DNA of 64,000 nucleotides, taken from NCBI RefSeq assembly GCF_014646275.1, contig NZ_BMND01000008.1, positions 62,001-126,000 of the forward strand, given 5' to 3'. A program made the translations under genes and the position numbers. Positions 14,221 through 22,446 of this stretch are shown one piece after another; the stretch's first letter is position 1; each line of letters starts with the position of its first letter. The notes under the pieces were generated by a model, which saw only the letters and a program-made list of their open reading frames with translations, did no database searches and was not told the DNA's origin. This DNA is from Streptomyces kronopolitis (GTDB lineage: Bacteria; Actinomycetota; Actinomycetes; Streptomycetales; Streptomycetaceae).

Positions 14221-16041
14221 ATGGACCCTCAGTCCACCCCTGATCTCTCAACTCCCGCCTCCTCCCTGCCCCTTTCCACCGTCGCCGTCGTCGGTCTGGG
14301 CACCATGGGCACCGGCATCGCCGAGGTCCTGGCCCGCGCCGGCCGCGAGGTCATCGGGATCGACACCGACGAGGCCGCCGCCCGGCAGGCCGTCGCCACC
14401 CTCGAAGGCACCACCGCCCGTGCGGTGGCCCGCGAGCGGATCACGGAGCGCGAGCGCCAGGACATCCTGGCCCGGTTCCGCACCTTCACCGATCTGCAGG
14501 CCGCCGCGGACGCCGATCTCGTGATCGAGGTCGTGCCCGAGGACTACGAGCTCAAGCGGCAGGTCTTCGCCGGCCTGGACGCCGTGGTGCGGCCCGACAC
14601 CATCCTGGCCACCGGCACCAACGCGCTCTCGGTGACCCGGCTGGCCGCCGACTCGCAGCGCCCCGAGCGGGTGCTGGGTGTGCACTTCTTCAACCCCGCG
14701 CCGGCCATGAAGCTGGTCGAGGTGGTCTCCTCGGTGCTCACCGCGCCGACCGCGGTCGCGGCCGTCACCGCCCTCGCCCACGACCTGGGCAAGGACCCGA
14801 TCGCGGTGGGCGACCGCCCCGGCTTCGTCGCCGACGGCCTGCTGTTCGGCTATCTGAACCAGGCAGCGGCGATGTACGAGGCCCGGTACGCCACCCGCGA
14901 GGACATCGACGCCGCGATGCGGCTGGGCTGCGGCCTGCCCATGGGCCCGCTGGCCCTGCTCGACCTGATCGGCGTGGACACCGCCCGGACGGTCCTGGAG
15001 GCGATGTACGCCGACTCCCGGGACCGGCTGCACGCCCCGGCGCCCATCCTGGGCCAGCTGGCCGAGGCGGGCCTGACCGGCCGCAAGGCGGGCCGCGGCT
15101 TCTACACGTACGAGGCGCCGGGCAGCGCTACCGTCGTGCCGGACGCGGAGAGCCCGTCGTCCGCCGACGAGCAGTCCGCCGGGCGCACGGTCAGCAGCGT
15201 CGGCGTGGCCGGCTCCGGGACGATGGCCAGCGGTATCGCCGAGGTCTTCGCCAAGGCGGGCTTCAAGGTCGTGCTGGCCGCCCGCAGCCTGGAGAAGGCG
15301 GAGACGGCGAAGGCCAGGATCGCCAAGTCCCTGGGCCGTTCCGTGGACAAGGGCCGGATGAGCGCCGAGGCCCGGGACACCACCCTGGCGTCGATCACCC
15401 CGGCCGGATCGCTCGACGCGTTCGCGGACGTCGATCTGGCGGTCGAGGCGGTGGCCGAGGACCTGGCGGTCAAGCAGGAGCTGTTCCAGGCGCTGGACAA
15501 GGTCTGCAAGCCGGGCGCCGTCCTGGCGACCACCACCTCCTCGCTGCCGGTCGTGGCCTGCGCCCGCGCCACCTCGCGCCCCGAGGACGTCATCGGGATG
15601 CACTTCTTCAACCCGGCGCCCGCCATGAAGCTGGTGGAGGTGGTCCGCACGGTCCTGACGGCCGACGACGTCCACGCCACCGTGCGGGCGGTCTGCGCCA
15701 AGGTCCGCAAGCACCCCGTGGACTGCGGCGACCGGGCCGGGTTCATCGTGAACGCGCTGCTGTTCCCGTACCTGAACAACGCGATCAAGATGGTCGAGGA
15801 GCACTACGCGTCGCTGGACGACATCGACGCCGCCATGAAGCTCGGCGGCGGCTACCCGATGGGCCCGTTCGAACTCCTCGACGTGGTCGGCCTGGACGTG
15901 TCCCTGGCCATCGAGAAGGTGTTGCACGCCGAGTTCCGCGACCCGGGGCTGGCCCCGTCGCCGCTGCTGGAGCACCTCGTCGCGGCCGGCTGCCTCGGCC
16001 GCAAGACCGGCCGCGGCTTCCGTGAGTACGCCCGGCGCTGA
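14221..16041 (+). CDS. Tandem-domain 3-hydroxybutyryl-CoA dehydrogenase
   Basis: 606-aa protein made of two successive 3-hydroxyacyl-CoA dehydrogenase units (residues ~18-300 and ~320-606), each with a Rossmann domain and a C-terminal helical domain. It would reduce acetoacetyl-CoA to 3-hydroxybutyryl-CoA for the ethylmalonyl-CoA pathway encoded downstream. The second unit has all known active-site residues: TTSSLPVV (Ser), GMHFFNPAPAMKLVEV (His, Glu) and GFIVNALLFPYLNN (Asn). The first unit keeps the dinucleotide loop GLGTMG and HFFNPAP, but the Ser-Ser pair is Asn-Ala (GTNALSVT) and the Asn is Asp (GFVADGLL), so it is probably inactive or altered. AGGAG lies 7 nt before ATG 14221. Same orientation as the tetR and ccr genes that follow. 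Confidence 0.88.
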   Translation: MDPQSTPDLSTPASSLPLSTVAVVGLGTMGTGIAEVLARAGREVIGIDTDEAAARQAVATLEGTTARAVARERITERERQDILARFRTFTDLQAAADADLVIEVVPEDYELKRQVFAGLDAVVRPDTILATGTNALSVTRLAADSQRPERVLGVHFFNPAPAMKLVEVVSSVLTAPTAVAAVTALAHDLGKDPIAVGDRPGFVADGLLFGYLNQAAAMYEARYATREDIDAAMRLGCGLPMGPLALLDLIGVDTARTVLEAMYADSRDRLHAPAPILGQLAEAGLTGRKAGRGFYTYEAPGSATVVPDAESPSSADEQSAGRTVSSVGVAGSGTMASGIAEVFAKAGFKVVLAARSLEKAETAKARIAKSLGRSVDKGRMSAEARDTTLASITPAGSLDAFADVDLAVEAVAEDLAVKQELFQALDKVCKPGAVLATTTSSLPVVACARATSRPEDVIGMHFFNPAPAMKLVEVVRTVLTADDVHATVRAVCAKVRKHPVDCGDRAGFIVNALLFPYLNNAIKMVEEHYASLDDIDAAMKLGGGYPMGPFELLDVVGLDVSLAIEKVLHAEFRDPGLAPSPLLEHLVAAGCLGRKTGRGFREYARR

Positions 16042-16053
16042 CGCCTGGCGGCA

Positions 16054-16070
16054 CCCCGGCGACGCCGGGG
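16054..16070 (+). terminator. Short GC hairpin after the dehydrogenase gene
   Basis: CCCCGGC-GAC-GCCGGGG, a perfect 7-bp stem with a 3-nt loop, 12 nt after the stop. Probably a weak terminator separating the dehydrogenase transcript from tetR. Confidence 0.45.
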
Positions 16071-16177
16071 GAGGATGGGGTGGACTGCTGGAACCGGACG
16101 GCGGTTCACCCCCGCTCACCGGGGCGAAGGCACCACCTCATGCCGCAGGCCGCGTAAATATGCAGTACCGTCCCCAC

Positions 16178-16978
16178 ATGTCCCAGCCCGCTCGCCCGCA
16201 GCCGTCCGACACGTCCGAGACCGTCACTCCCGGCACCCGCCGCGCGGCGGCACAACGGCTCAAAATGCGCCGTGAATTGTCGGCGGCGGCGATGGAGCTG
16301 TTCGCGACCAAGGGCTACGAGGCGACGACGGTCGACGAGATCGCGGCCGCCGCGGGCGTCGCCCGGCGCACCTTCTTCCGCCACTTCCGCTCCAAGGAAG
16401 AGGCGATCTTCCCCGACCACGACGACACCCTCGTCCGCGCGGAGGCCGTCCTCGACGCCGCTCCCCCGCACGAGAACCCCCTCGACACGGTCTGCCGCGG
16501 CATCAAGGAGGTCATGCGGATGTACGCGGCCTCCCCGGTCGTGTCGGTGGCCCGCTACCATCTGACCCGCGAGGTACCCACCCTGCGGGAGGCGGAGATC
16601 GCCTCGGTGGCCCGCTACGAGCGGCTGTTCACCCGCTATCTGCTGGGCCATTTCGACGAGGGCGCCCACCGCGAGGGCGACGACGACCCGCTGCTGGCCG
16701 AGGTCGCCGCGTCCGCCGTGGTCACCGCGCACAACCACGTGCTGCGGCGCTGGCTGCGGGCCGACGCCCAGGGCGATGTCGAGGCCCAGCTGGACCACGC
16801 CTTCGCGATCGTCCGGGAGACCTTCGGCGCCGGCATCGGGGCCGGGCGCACCGGCTCCGAGCAGCCCCCGGCGGCCGTCTCGCGGGAGGGCGAGGTGCTG
16901 GTGGCGGTGGCGCGTACGGACGCCCCGCTGGACGAGGTCATGCGCACCATCCGCAAGGCGCTCACCGAGCGGAAGTAG
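16178..16978 (+). CDS. TetR family regulator of the ethylmalonyl-CoA genes (putative)
   Basis: 266-aa regulator. A helix-turn-helix occupies residues ~30-78 (AAMELFATKGYEATTVDEIA, AAAGVARRTFFRHFRSKEEA), followed by a ~150-residue ligand domain and an unusual C-terminal extension (EGEVLVAVARTDAPLDEVMR). ATG 16178 is favoured because TACCGT (16166-16171) ends 6 nt upstream, a leaderless arrangement seen at several genes here; an in-frame ATG at 16160 would add 6 residues. It lies between the dehydrogenase gene and ccr in the same orientation, and two tandem imperfect palindromes sit in the ccr promoter. The ligand could be an acyl-CoA intermediate of the pathway (inference). Confidence 0.82.
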   Translation: MSQPARPQPSDTSETVTPGTRRAAAQRLKMRRELSAAAMELFATKGYEATTVDEIAAAAGVARRTFFRHFRSKEEAIFPDHDDTLVRAEAVLDAAPPHENPLDTVCRGIKEVMRMYAASPVVSVARYHLTREVPTLREAEIASVARYERLFTRYLLGHFDEGAHREGDDDPLLAEVAASAVVTAHNHVLRRWLRADAQGDVEAQLDHAFAIVRETFGAGIGAGRTGSEQPPAAVSREGEVLVAVARTDAPLDEVMRTIRKALTERK

Positions 16979-17554
16979 CGGCGGTAGCGGTCCGCCCGCC
17001 CGCCGCGAGCGGCGCGCGGGCGGACCGGCTACCCGGCGGCGGCCTTGACCCGGCCGGGCCGCGACCCGGATGGCCTAACCCCCTCACTGCGCACTCTGCG
17101 CAGTTTTTTGCTTTCCCTGTGTCACTTCCAGGCCTCCCATCGGCCCTCTTTCGCTCATGCGTGCCGCCCGGATGACATCTGAGAGAAATTCTTGGCACTC
17201 AGTGTCTTGTCGACTGGCACGCGGTGTCATACGTTGAGGTTGTCCGGGCGGCCGGCGTGCAGCGAACCCACGCACGCCGGCTGTCCCACCAGCCCCATGC
17301 GGCTGCCCGCCCGGACGCCTGCGTCACAGGCACCCCCAGCACCGCTGGGAACCGCGCTCACCACAGCGCAGCCAGGCATCGCGCCCGACGGCTCTGCGAC
17401 CTCAGCAGAGACGGCGGAAGCGGCGCCGACCCGGCCGAACCGACGGCACCACCTCCGCATCACCCCGACGTTCCCCCCAAACCGTTCCCTCAACGGTTCC
17501 CCAGGCTCTCCACCCCGGTGTGAGCAGGGGAGGCCCAACCGCCGGAGGCACCCC
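16979..17554 (+). other. Long intergenic region / 5' leader of ccr
   Basis: 576 bp without a gene. The first half holds a GC-rich hairpin region near 17000-17060. A promoter with two tandem palindromes lies at 17193-17235. Transcription from it would leave a leader of about 310 nt before the ccr GTG, including the hairpin AACCGTT-CCCTC-AACGGTT at 17480-17498. The frame that stays open upstream of ccr has atypical composition and no start signals. Confidence 0.5.
17193..17235 (+). promoter_or_regulatory. ccr promoter with twin operator-like repeats
   Basis: TGGCACTCAGTGTC (17193-17206) and TGGCACGCGGTGTC (17215-17228) are direct repeats 22 bp apart; each is an imperfect palindrome GGCAC-N3-GTGTC. 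A -35-like TTGTCG (17207-17212) lies exactly between them and a -10-like TACGTT (17230-17235) follows at 17-bp spacing, so a protein on either repeat would cover the promoter. The neighbouring TetR protein is the obvious candidate. Confidence 0.6.
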
Positions 17555-18892
17555 GTGAACGAAATCCTGGACGCAATCCTCGCGCCTGACACCACCAGCG
17601 CCGACTTCGCCGCGTTGAAGATCCCCGAGTCCTACCGCGCGGTGACCGTGCACAAGGACGAGGCCGAGATGTTCGCCGGTCTGAGCACCAAGGAGAAGGA
17701 CCCGCGCAAGTCGCTGCACGTCGAGGACGTGGCGGCGCCCGAACTGGGCCCCGGTGAGGCGCTGGTGGCCGTGATGGCCTCCTCCGTCAACTACAACTCC
17801 GTGTGGACCTCGATCTTCGAGCCCGTGTCGACGTTCGGGTTCCTGGAGCGCTACGGCAGGCTCTCCCCGCTCACCAAGCGGCACGACCTGCCGTACCACG
17901 TCATCGGCTCGGACCTGGCCGGTGTGGTCCTGCGCACCGGGCCCGGCGTCAACGCCTGGGGCCCCGGTGACGAGGTCGTCGCACACTGCCTGTCCGTGGA
18001 GCTGGAGTCCTCCGACGGCCACAACGACACGATGCTCGACCCCGAGCAGCGCATCTGGGGCTTCGAGACCAACTTCGGCGGCCTGGCGGAGATCGCGCTG
18101 GTCAAGTCCAACCAGCTGATGCCCAAGCCCAAGCACCTGAGCTGGGAGGAGGCGGCGGCGCCCGGTCTGGTCAACTCGACCGCCTACCGCCAGCTCGTCT
18201 CGCAGAACGGCGCCGGCATGAAGCAGGGCGACAACGTCCTGATCTGGGGCGCCAGCGGCGGTCTGGGCAGCTATGCCACCCAGTTCGCGCTGGCCGGCGG
18301 CGCCAACCCGATCTGCGTGGTCTCCAGCGACAAGAAGGCCGAGATCTGCCGCGCCATGGGCGCCGAGGCGATCATCGACCGCAACGCCGAGGACTACCGG
18401 TTCTGGAAGGACGAGCACGACCAGGACCCCAAGGAGTGGAAGCGCTTCGGCAAGCGCATCCGCGAGCTGACCGGCGGCGAGGACGTGGACATCGTCTTCG
18501 AGCACCCCGGCCGCGAGACCTTCGGCGCCTCGGTCTACGTGACACGCAAGGGCGGCACCATCGTCACCTGCGCCTCGACCTCCGGCTACAACCACCAGTA
18601 CGACAACCGCTACCTGTGGATGTCGCTGAAGCGGATCGTCGGCTCGCACTTCGCCAACTACCGCGAGGCGTGGGAGGCCAACCGCCTGATCGCCAAGGGC
18701 AAGATCCACCCGACCCTGTCGAAGACGTACACCCTCGAAGAGACCAGCCAGGCGGCGTACGACGTGCACCGCAACCTCCACCAGGGCAAGGTCGGCGTGC
18801 TGGCGCTGGCCCCCGAGGAGGGCATGGGCGTGCGGGACGAGGAAATGCGCGCCAAGCACCTCGACGCCATCAACCGGTTCCGGAACATCTGA
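17555..18892 (+). CDS. ccr: Crotonyl-CoA carboxylase/reductase
   Basis: Cytoplasmic enzyme of 445 aa that reductively carboxylates crotonyl-CoA to (2S)-ethylmalonyl-CoA with NADPH and CO2, the key step of the ethylmalonyl-CoA pathway and a source of polyketide extender units. It is an MDR-fold protein: the catalytic GroES-like domain is N-terminal (VMASSVNYNSVWTSIFEPVS), and the cofactor domain carries NVLIWGASGGLGSYATQFAL (~229-248). The region FEHPGRETFGASVYV and TRKGGTIVTCASTSGYNHQY are hallmarks of Ccr rather than ordinary quinone reductases. Length equals the usual ~445-450. GTG 17555 has GGAGG at 17544-17548. It is the first gene of the operon with ecm. Confidence 0.95.
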   Translation: MNEILDAILAPDTTSADFAALKIPESYRAVTVHKDEAEMFAGLSTKEKDPRKSLHVEDVAAPELGPGEALVAVMASSVNYNSVWTSIFEPVSTFGFLERYGRLSPLTKRHDLPYHVIGSDLAGVVLRTGPGVNAWGPGDEVVAHCLSVELESSDGHNDTMLDPEQRIWGFETNFGGLAEIALVKSNQLMPKPKHLSWEEAAAPGLVNSTAYRQLVSQNGAGMKQGDNVLIWGASGGLGSYATQFALAGGANPICVVSSDKKAEICRAMGAEAIIDRNAEDYRFWKDEHDQDPKEWKRFGKRIRELTGGEDVDIVFEHPGRETFGASVYVTRKGGTIVTCASTSGYNHQYDNRYLWMSLKRIVGSHFANYREAWEANRLIAKGKIHPTLSKTYTLEETSQAAYDVHRNLHQGKVGVLALAPEEGMGVRDEEMRAKHLDAINRFRNI

Positions 18893-18933
18893 GAGCGCTC
18901 GGACCACCGGAACCACGAGGATACGGGCCTGAT

Positions 18934-20946
18934 ATGACTGAGCGTCAGAAGGATCGTCCGTGGCTGATGCGGACCTACGCCGGCCACTCCACCGCCGAGG
19001 CGTCCAACGAGCTGTACCGGCGCAACCTGGCCAAGGGCCAGACCGGCCTGTCGGTCGCGTTCGACCTCCCGACGCAGACCGGATACGACCCCGACCACAT
19101 CCTCGCCCGCGGCGAGGTCGGCCGGGTCGGGGTCCCGGTGTCCCACCTCGGTGACATGCGCCGACTGTTCCAGGACATACCCCTGGACCAGATGAACACC
19201 TCGATGACCATCAACGCGACGGCCATGTGGCTGCTGGCGCTGTACGAAGTGGTCGCCGAGGAGCAGGGCGCCGACATCGCCAAGCTGTCGGGGACGACGC
19301 AGAACGACATCGTCAAGGAGTACCTCTCGCGCGGGACGCACGTCTTCCCGCCGGGGCCCTCCCTGCGGCTGACCACCGACATGATCACGTACACGGTGGC
19401 GCACATCCCCAAGTGGAACCCGATCAACATCTGCAGCTACCACCTGCAGGAAGCGGGCGCCACGCCGGTGCAGGAGATCGCCTACGCGATGTCCACCGCC
19501 ATCGCGGTGCTGGACGCGGTGCGCGACTCCGGGCAGGTGCCGCCGGAGCGGTTCGGCGATGTCGTGGCCCGTATCTCGTTCTTCGTGAACGCCGGTGTCC
19601 GGTTCATCGAGGAGATGTGCAAGATGCGCGCCTTCGGCCGCATCTGGGACAAGATCACCCGTGAGCGCTACGGCATCGAGAACGACAAGCAGCGCCGGTT
19701 CCGCTACGGCGTCCAGGTCAACTCGCTGGGCCTGACCGAGGCGCAGCCGGAGAACAACGTCCAGCGGATCGTGCTGGAGATGCTGGCCGTCACGCTCTCC
19801 AAGGACGCCCGCGCCCGGGCCGTCCAGCTCCCGGCCTGGAACGAGGCGCTGGGGCTGCCGCGGCCCTGGGACCAGCAGTGGTCGCTGCGCATCCAGCAGG
19901 TCCTCGCGCACGAGAGCGATCTGCTGGAGTACGAGGACATCTTCGCCGGCTCGCACGTCATCGAGGCCAAGGTGGACGCCCTGGTCACCGACTGCCTCGC
20001 GGAGATCGAGCGGATCCAGGAGATGGGCGGCGCGATGGCCGCCGTGGAGTCCGGCTACCTCAAGTCGCAGCTGGTCTCCGCGCACGCCGAGCGCCGGGCC
20101 CGGATCGAGGCCGGCGACGAGAAGATCGTCGGCGTCAACTGCTACGAGGGCACCGAGCCCAACCCGCTCACCGCCGATCTCGACACGGCCATCATGACCG
20201 TCGACCCGGCCAACGAGGCGCGGGTCGTCCAGGCCCTGCACGACTGGCGGGACAACCGCGACGAGGGGCGCGCCCAGGAGTCGCTGTCGGTCCTGAAGAA
20301 GACCGCGGCCGGGGACGGCAACCTCTTCGCGGCCACCGTGGAGTGCGCCCGCGCCGGGGTGACGACCGGCGAGTGGGCCTGGGCCCTGCGGGACGTCTTC
20401 GGCGAGTTCCGGGCCCCCACGGGCGTCTCCAGCGCCCCGCTGGCGGTCGCCGCCGAGGAGGGCAGCCCGCTCGCCGAGGTCCGCGAGAAGGTCGCCAGGA
20501 CCGCCGCCGAACTCGGCAGCGGAAAGCTGCGGCTGCTGGTCGGCAAGCCCGGCCTGGACGGGCACAGCAACGGCGCCGAGCAGATAGCGGTACGGGCCAG
20601 GGACGCCGGCTTCGAGGTCATCTACCAGGGCATCCGGCTCACCCCGGAGCAGATCGTCTCGGCCGCGGTCGCCGAGGACGTGCACTGCGTCGGCCTGTCG
20701 ATCCTGTCCGGCTCGCACGCCGAGCTGGTGCCGGACGTACTGGACCGGCTGCGCCGCACCGGTGTCGACGACATGCCGGTCATCGTCGGCGGCATCATTC
20801 CCTCCGCCGACGCGGCCGCGCTGCGGGAGGCCGGAGTGGCGGCGGTCTTCACCCCCAAGGACTTCGGTATTACGGAGATCATCGGCCGTATTGTCGACGA
20901 GATCCGGAAAGCGAACCGGCTCGACCCACTGGAGGTCCCCGCATGA
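18934..20946 (+). CDS. meaA: Ethylmalonyl-CoA mutase (MeaA)
   Basis: 670-aa adenosylcobalamin-dependent mutase converting (2R)-ethylmalonyl-CoA to (2S)-methylsuccinyl-CoA. The N-terminal ~530 residues are the substrate barrel (RTYAGHSTAEASNELYRRNL, FDLPTQTGYDPDH, MNTSMTINATAMWLLALY). The C-terminal cobalamin domain starts after ~540 and has the base-off ligand motif GLDGHSNGAEQIA with the coordinating His, plus LSGSHAELVPDV and VIVGGIIP. A methylmalonyl-CoA mutase large subunit would be ~730 aa with other specificity residues, and the ccr neighbour supports Ecm. It lies 41 nt after ccr, and its stop overlaps the mcl start (ATGA). Confidence 0.93.
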   Translation: MTERQKDRPWLMRTYAGHSTAEASNELYRRNLAKGQTGLSVAFDLPTQTGYDPDHILARGEVGRVGVPVSHLGDMRRLFQDIPLDQMNTSMTINATAMWLLALYEVVAEEQGADIAKLSGTTQNDIVKEYLSRGTHVFPPGPSLRLTTDMITYTVAHIPKWNPINICSYHLQEAGATPVQEIAYAMSTAIAVLDAVRDSGQVPPERFGDVVARISFFVNAGVRFIEEMCKMRAFGRIWDKITRERYGIENDKQRRFRYGVQVNSLGLTEAQPENNVQRIVLEMLAVTLSKDARARAVQLPAWNEALGLPRPWDQQWSLRIQQVLAHESDLLEYEDIFAGSHVIEAKVDALVTDCLAEIERIQEMGGAMAAVESGYLKSQLVSAHAERRARIEAGDEKIVGVNCYEGTEPNPLTADLDTAIMTVDPANEARVVQALHDWRDNRDEGRAQESLSVLKKTAAGDGNLFAATVECARAGVTTGEWAWALRDVFGEFRAPTGVSSAPLAVAAEEGSPLAEVREKVARTAAELGSGKLRLLVGKPGLDGHSNGAEQIAVRARDAGFEVIYQGIRLTPEQIVSAAVAEDVHCVGLSILSGSHAELVPDVLDRLRRTGVDDMPVIVGGIIPSADAAALREAGVAAVFTPKDFGITEIIGRIVDEIRKANRLDPLEVPA

Positions 20947-21914
20947 CCCAGGCGAACCGCCCGCCCGGCGGCCGGCCGCGCCGCTCCTGCCTCGCGGTCC
21001 CCGGCAGCAACCCGCGCTTCCTGGAGAAGGCCCAGGGGCTCCCGGCCGACCAGGTCTTCCTCGACCTGGAGGACGCCTGCGCGCCGCTGGCCAAGGAGGG
21101 CGCCCGGCACCACATCGTCGAGGCGCTGAACGAGGGCGACTGGACCGGCAAGACACGGGTCGTACGGGTCAACGACTGGACCACCCACTGGACCTACCGG
21201 GACGTCATCACGGTCGTCGAGGGCGCGGGCCAGAACCTCGACTGCATCATGCTGCCGAAGGTCCAGGACGCCCAGCAGATCGTGGCGCTGGACCTGCTGC
21301 TGACGCAGATCGAGAAGACCATGGGCTTCGAGGTCGGCCGGATCGGCATCGAGGCCCAGATCGAGAACGCCAAGGGCCTGGTGAACGTCGACGCCATCGC
21401 CGGCGCCTCGCCCCGGCTGGAGACCATCATCTTCGGCCCGGCCGACTTCATGGCGTCCATCAACATGAAGTCGCTGGTGGTCGGCGAGCAGCCGCCCGGC
21501 TATGGGGCGGACGCCTATCACTACATTCTGATGCGCATTCTGATGGCGGCTCGCACCTACGATCTCCAGGCGATCGACGGTCCGTACCTTCAGATCAAGA
21601 ATGTTGACGGCTATCGCGAGGTCGCCGGCCGGGCCGCCGCCCTCGGGTTCGACGGCAAGTGGGTGCTGCACCCCGGTCAGGTCGAGGCCGCCAACGAGGT
21701 GTTCTCCCCGTCGCAGGAGGACTACGACCACGCCGAGCTGATCCTGGACGCCTACGAGTGGCACACCTCGGAAGCGGGCGGAGCCAAGGGCTCCGCGATG
21801 CTCGGTGACGAGATGATCGACGAGGCGAGCCGGAAGATGGCGCTGGTCGTCGCCGGCAAGGGCCGGGCCGCCGGCATGATCCGCACGTCCAAGTTCGAGG
21901 CCCCGGAGGAATAA
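20943..21914 (+). CDS. mcl: Beta-methylmalyl-CoA/malyl-CoA lyase (HpcH/HpaI family)
   Basis: 323-aa CitE-like lyase that would cleave (2R,3S)-beta-methylmalyl-CoA into glyoxylate and propionyl-CoA, and possibly make or split malyl-CoA. Family features: RRSCLAVPGSNPRFLEKAQG at the N-terminus, LDLEDACAP carrying acidic Mg2+-site residues, RVNDWTTHW (substrate Arg), IGIEAQIENAKGLVN (second metal Glu) and IIFGPADFMASI. The C-terminal segment GKWVLHPGQVEAANEVFSPS is typical of the group. Start ATG overlaps the ecm stop by 4 nt, so translation is coupled; the next gene starts 5 nt after its stop. Confidence 0.88.
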   Translation: MTQANRPPGGRPRRSCLAVPGSNPRFLEKAQGLPADQVFLDLEDACAPLAKEGARHHIVEALNEGDWTGKTRVVRVNDWTTHWTYRDVITVVEGAGQNLDCIMLPKVQDAQQIVALDLLLTQIEKTMGFEVGRIGIEAQIENAKGLVNVDAIAGASPRLETIIFGPADFMASINMKSLVVGEQPPGYGADAYHYILMRILMAARTYDLQAIDGPYLQIKNVDGYREVAGRAAALGFDGKWVLHPGQVEAANEVFSPSQEDYDHAELILDAYEWHTSEAGGAKGSAMLGDEMIDEASRKMALVVAGKGRAAGMIRTSKFEAPEE

Positions 21915-21919
21915 GCACC

Positions 21920-22444
21920 ATGCAGTTCGGCCGTACCTATGAAGAGTTCACCGTCGGCGATGTGTACAAGCACTGGCCCGGAAAAACCGTCACCGAATAC
22001 GACGACCACCTCTTCTGCCTGCTCACCATGAATCACCACCCGCTGCACATGGACAGCAACTACGCGGAGCGGACCACCGACTTCGGCAAGAACGTCGTCG
22101 TCGGCAATTACATCTACTCCCTGCTGCTGGGCATGTCGGTGCCCGATGTCTCCGGAAAGGCCATCGCCAACCTGGAGATCGAGTCGCTGAAGCACGTGGC
22201 ACCCACCTTCCACGGCGACACGCTCTACGGCGAGACGACGGTGCTCGACAAGACCCCGTCGAAGTCGAAGTCCGACCGCGGCATCGTGCACGTCGAGACC
22301 AAGGGCTACAAGCAGGACGGCACCCTGGTCTGCGTCTTCCGGCGCAAGGTCATGGTCCCCACGGCGACCTACATCGAGGAGCGCGGCGGCGAGCAGCCCG
22401 GCCGCCCGGAGCTGCAGGCCCCGACGGCCAAGAAGGAGAAGTAG
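21920..22444 (+). CDS. mch: Mesaconyl-CoA hydratase, MaoC-like
   Basis: 174-aa hot-dog-fold hydratase. In the pathway it hydrates mesaconyl-C1-CoA to beta-methylmalyl-CoA. The segment LLTMNHHPLHMDSNYAERTT (~34-53) contains the hydratase-2 type Asn-x-x-Pro-x-His-x-Asp active-site pattern; GNYIYSLLLGMSV and HVAPTFHGDTLYGETTV follow as usual for MaoC proteins. The Rhodobacter enzyme is a double-hot-dog protein about twice as long, so this single-domain actinobacterial form probably acts as a homodimer (inference). It is packed between mcl and mcd with gaps of 5 and 2 nt. Confidence 0.82.
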   Translation: MQFGRTYEEFTVGDVYKHWPGKTVTEYDDHLFCLLTMNHHPLHMDSNYAERTTDFGKNVVVGNYIYSLLLGMSVPDVSGKAIANLEIESLKHVAPTFHGDTLYGETTVLDKTPSKSKSDRGIVHVETKGYKQDGTLVCVFRRKVMVPTATYIEERGGEQPGRPELQAPTAKKEK

Positions 22445-22446
22445 CC

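Noticed and set aside
13896..14243. 115-codon plus-strand frame before the dehydrogenase
   Set aside because: Composition unlike host proteins, no homology seen, overlaps the true start region; taken as intergenic.
14248..16119. 623-codon minus-strand frame opposite the tandem dehydrogenase
   Set aside because: Antisense shadow with no domain or ribosome-binding site.
17191..17222. CIRCE-like heat-shock operator before ccr (TTGGCACTC)
   Set aside because: The second half lacks the GAGTGCTAA arm at 9-bp spacing; direct repeats with internal symmetry explain the sequence better.
18658..21156. 832-codon minus-strand frame opposite meaA
   Set aside because: Antisense shadow; meaA is conserved in full on the plus strand.
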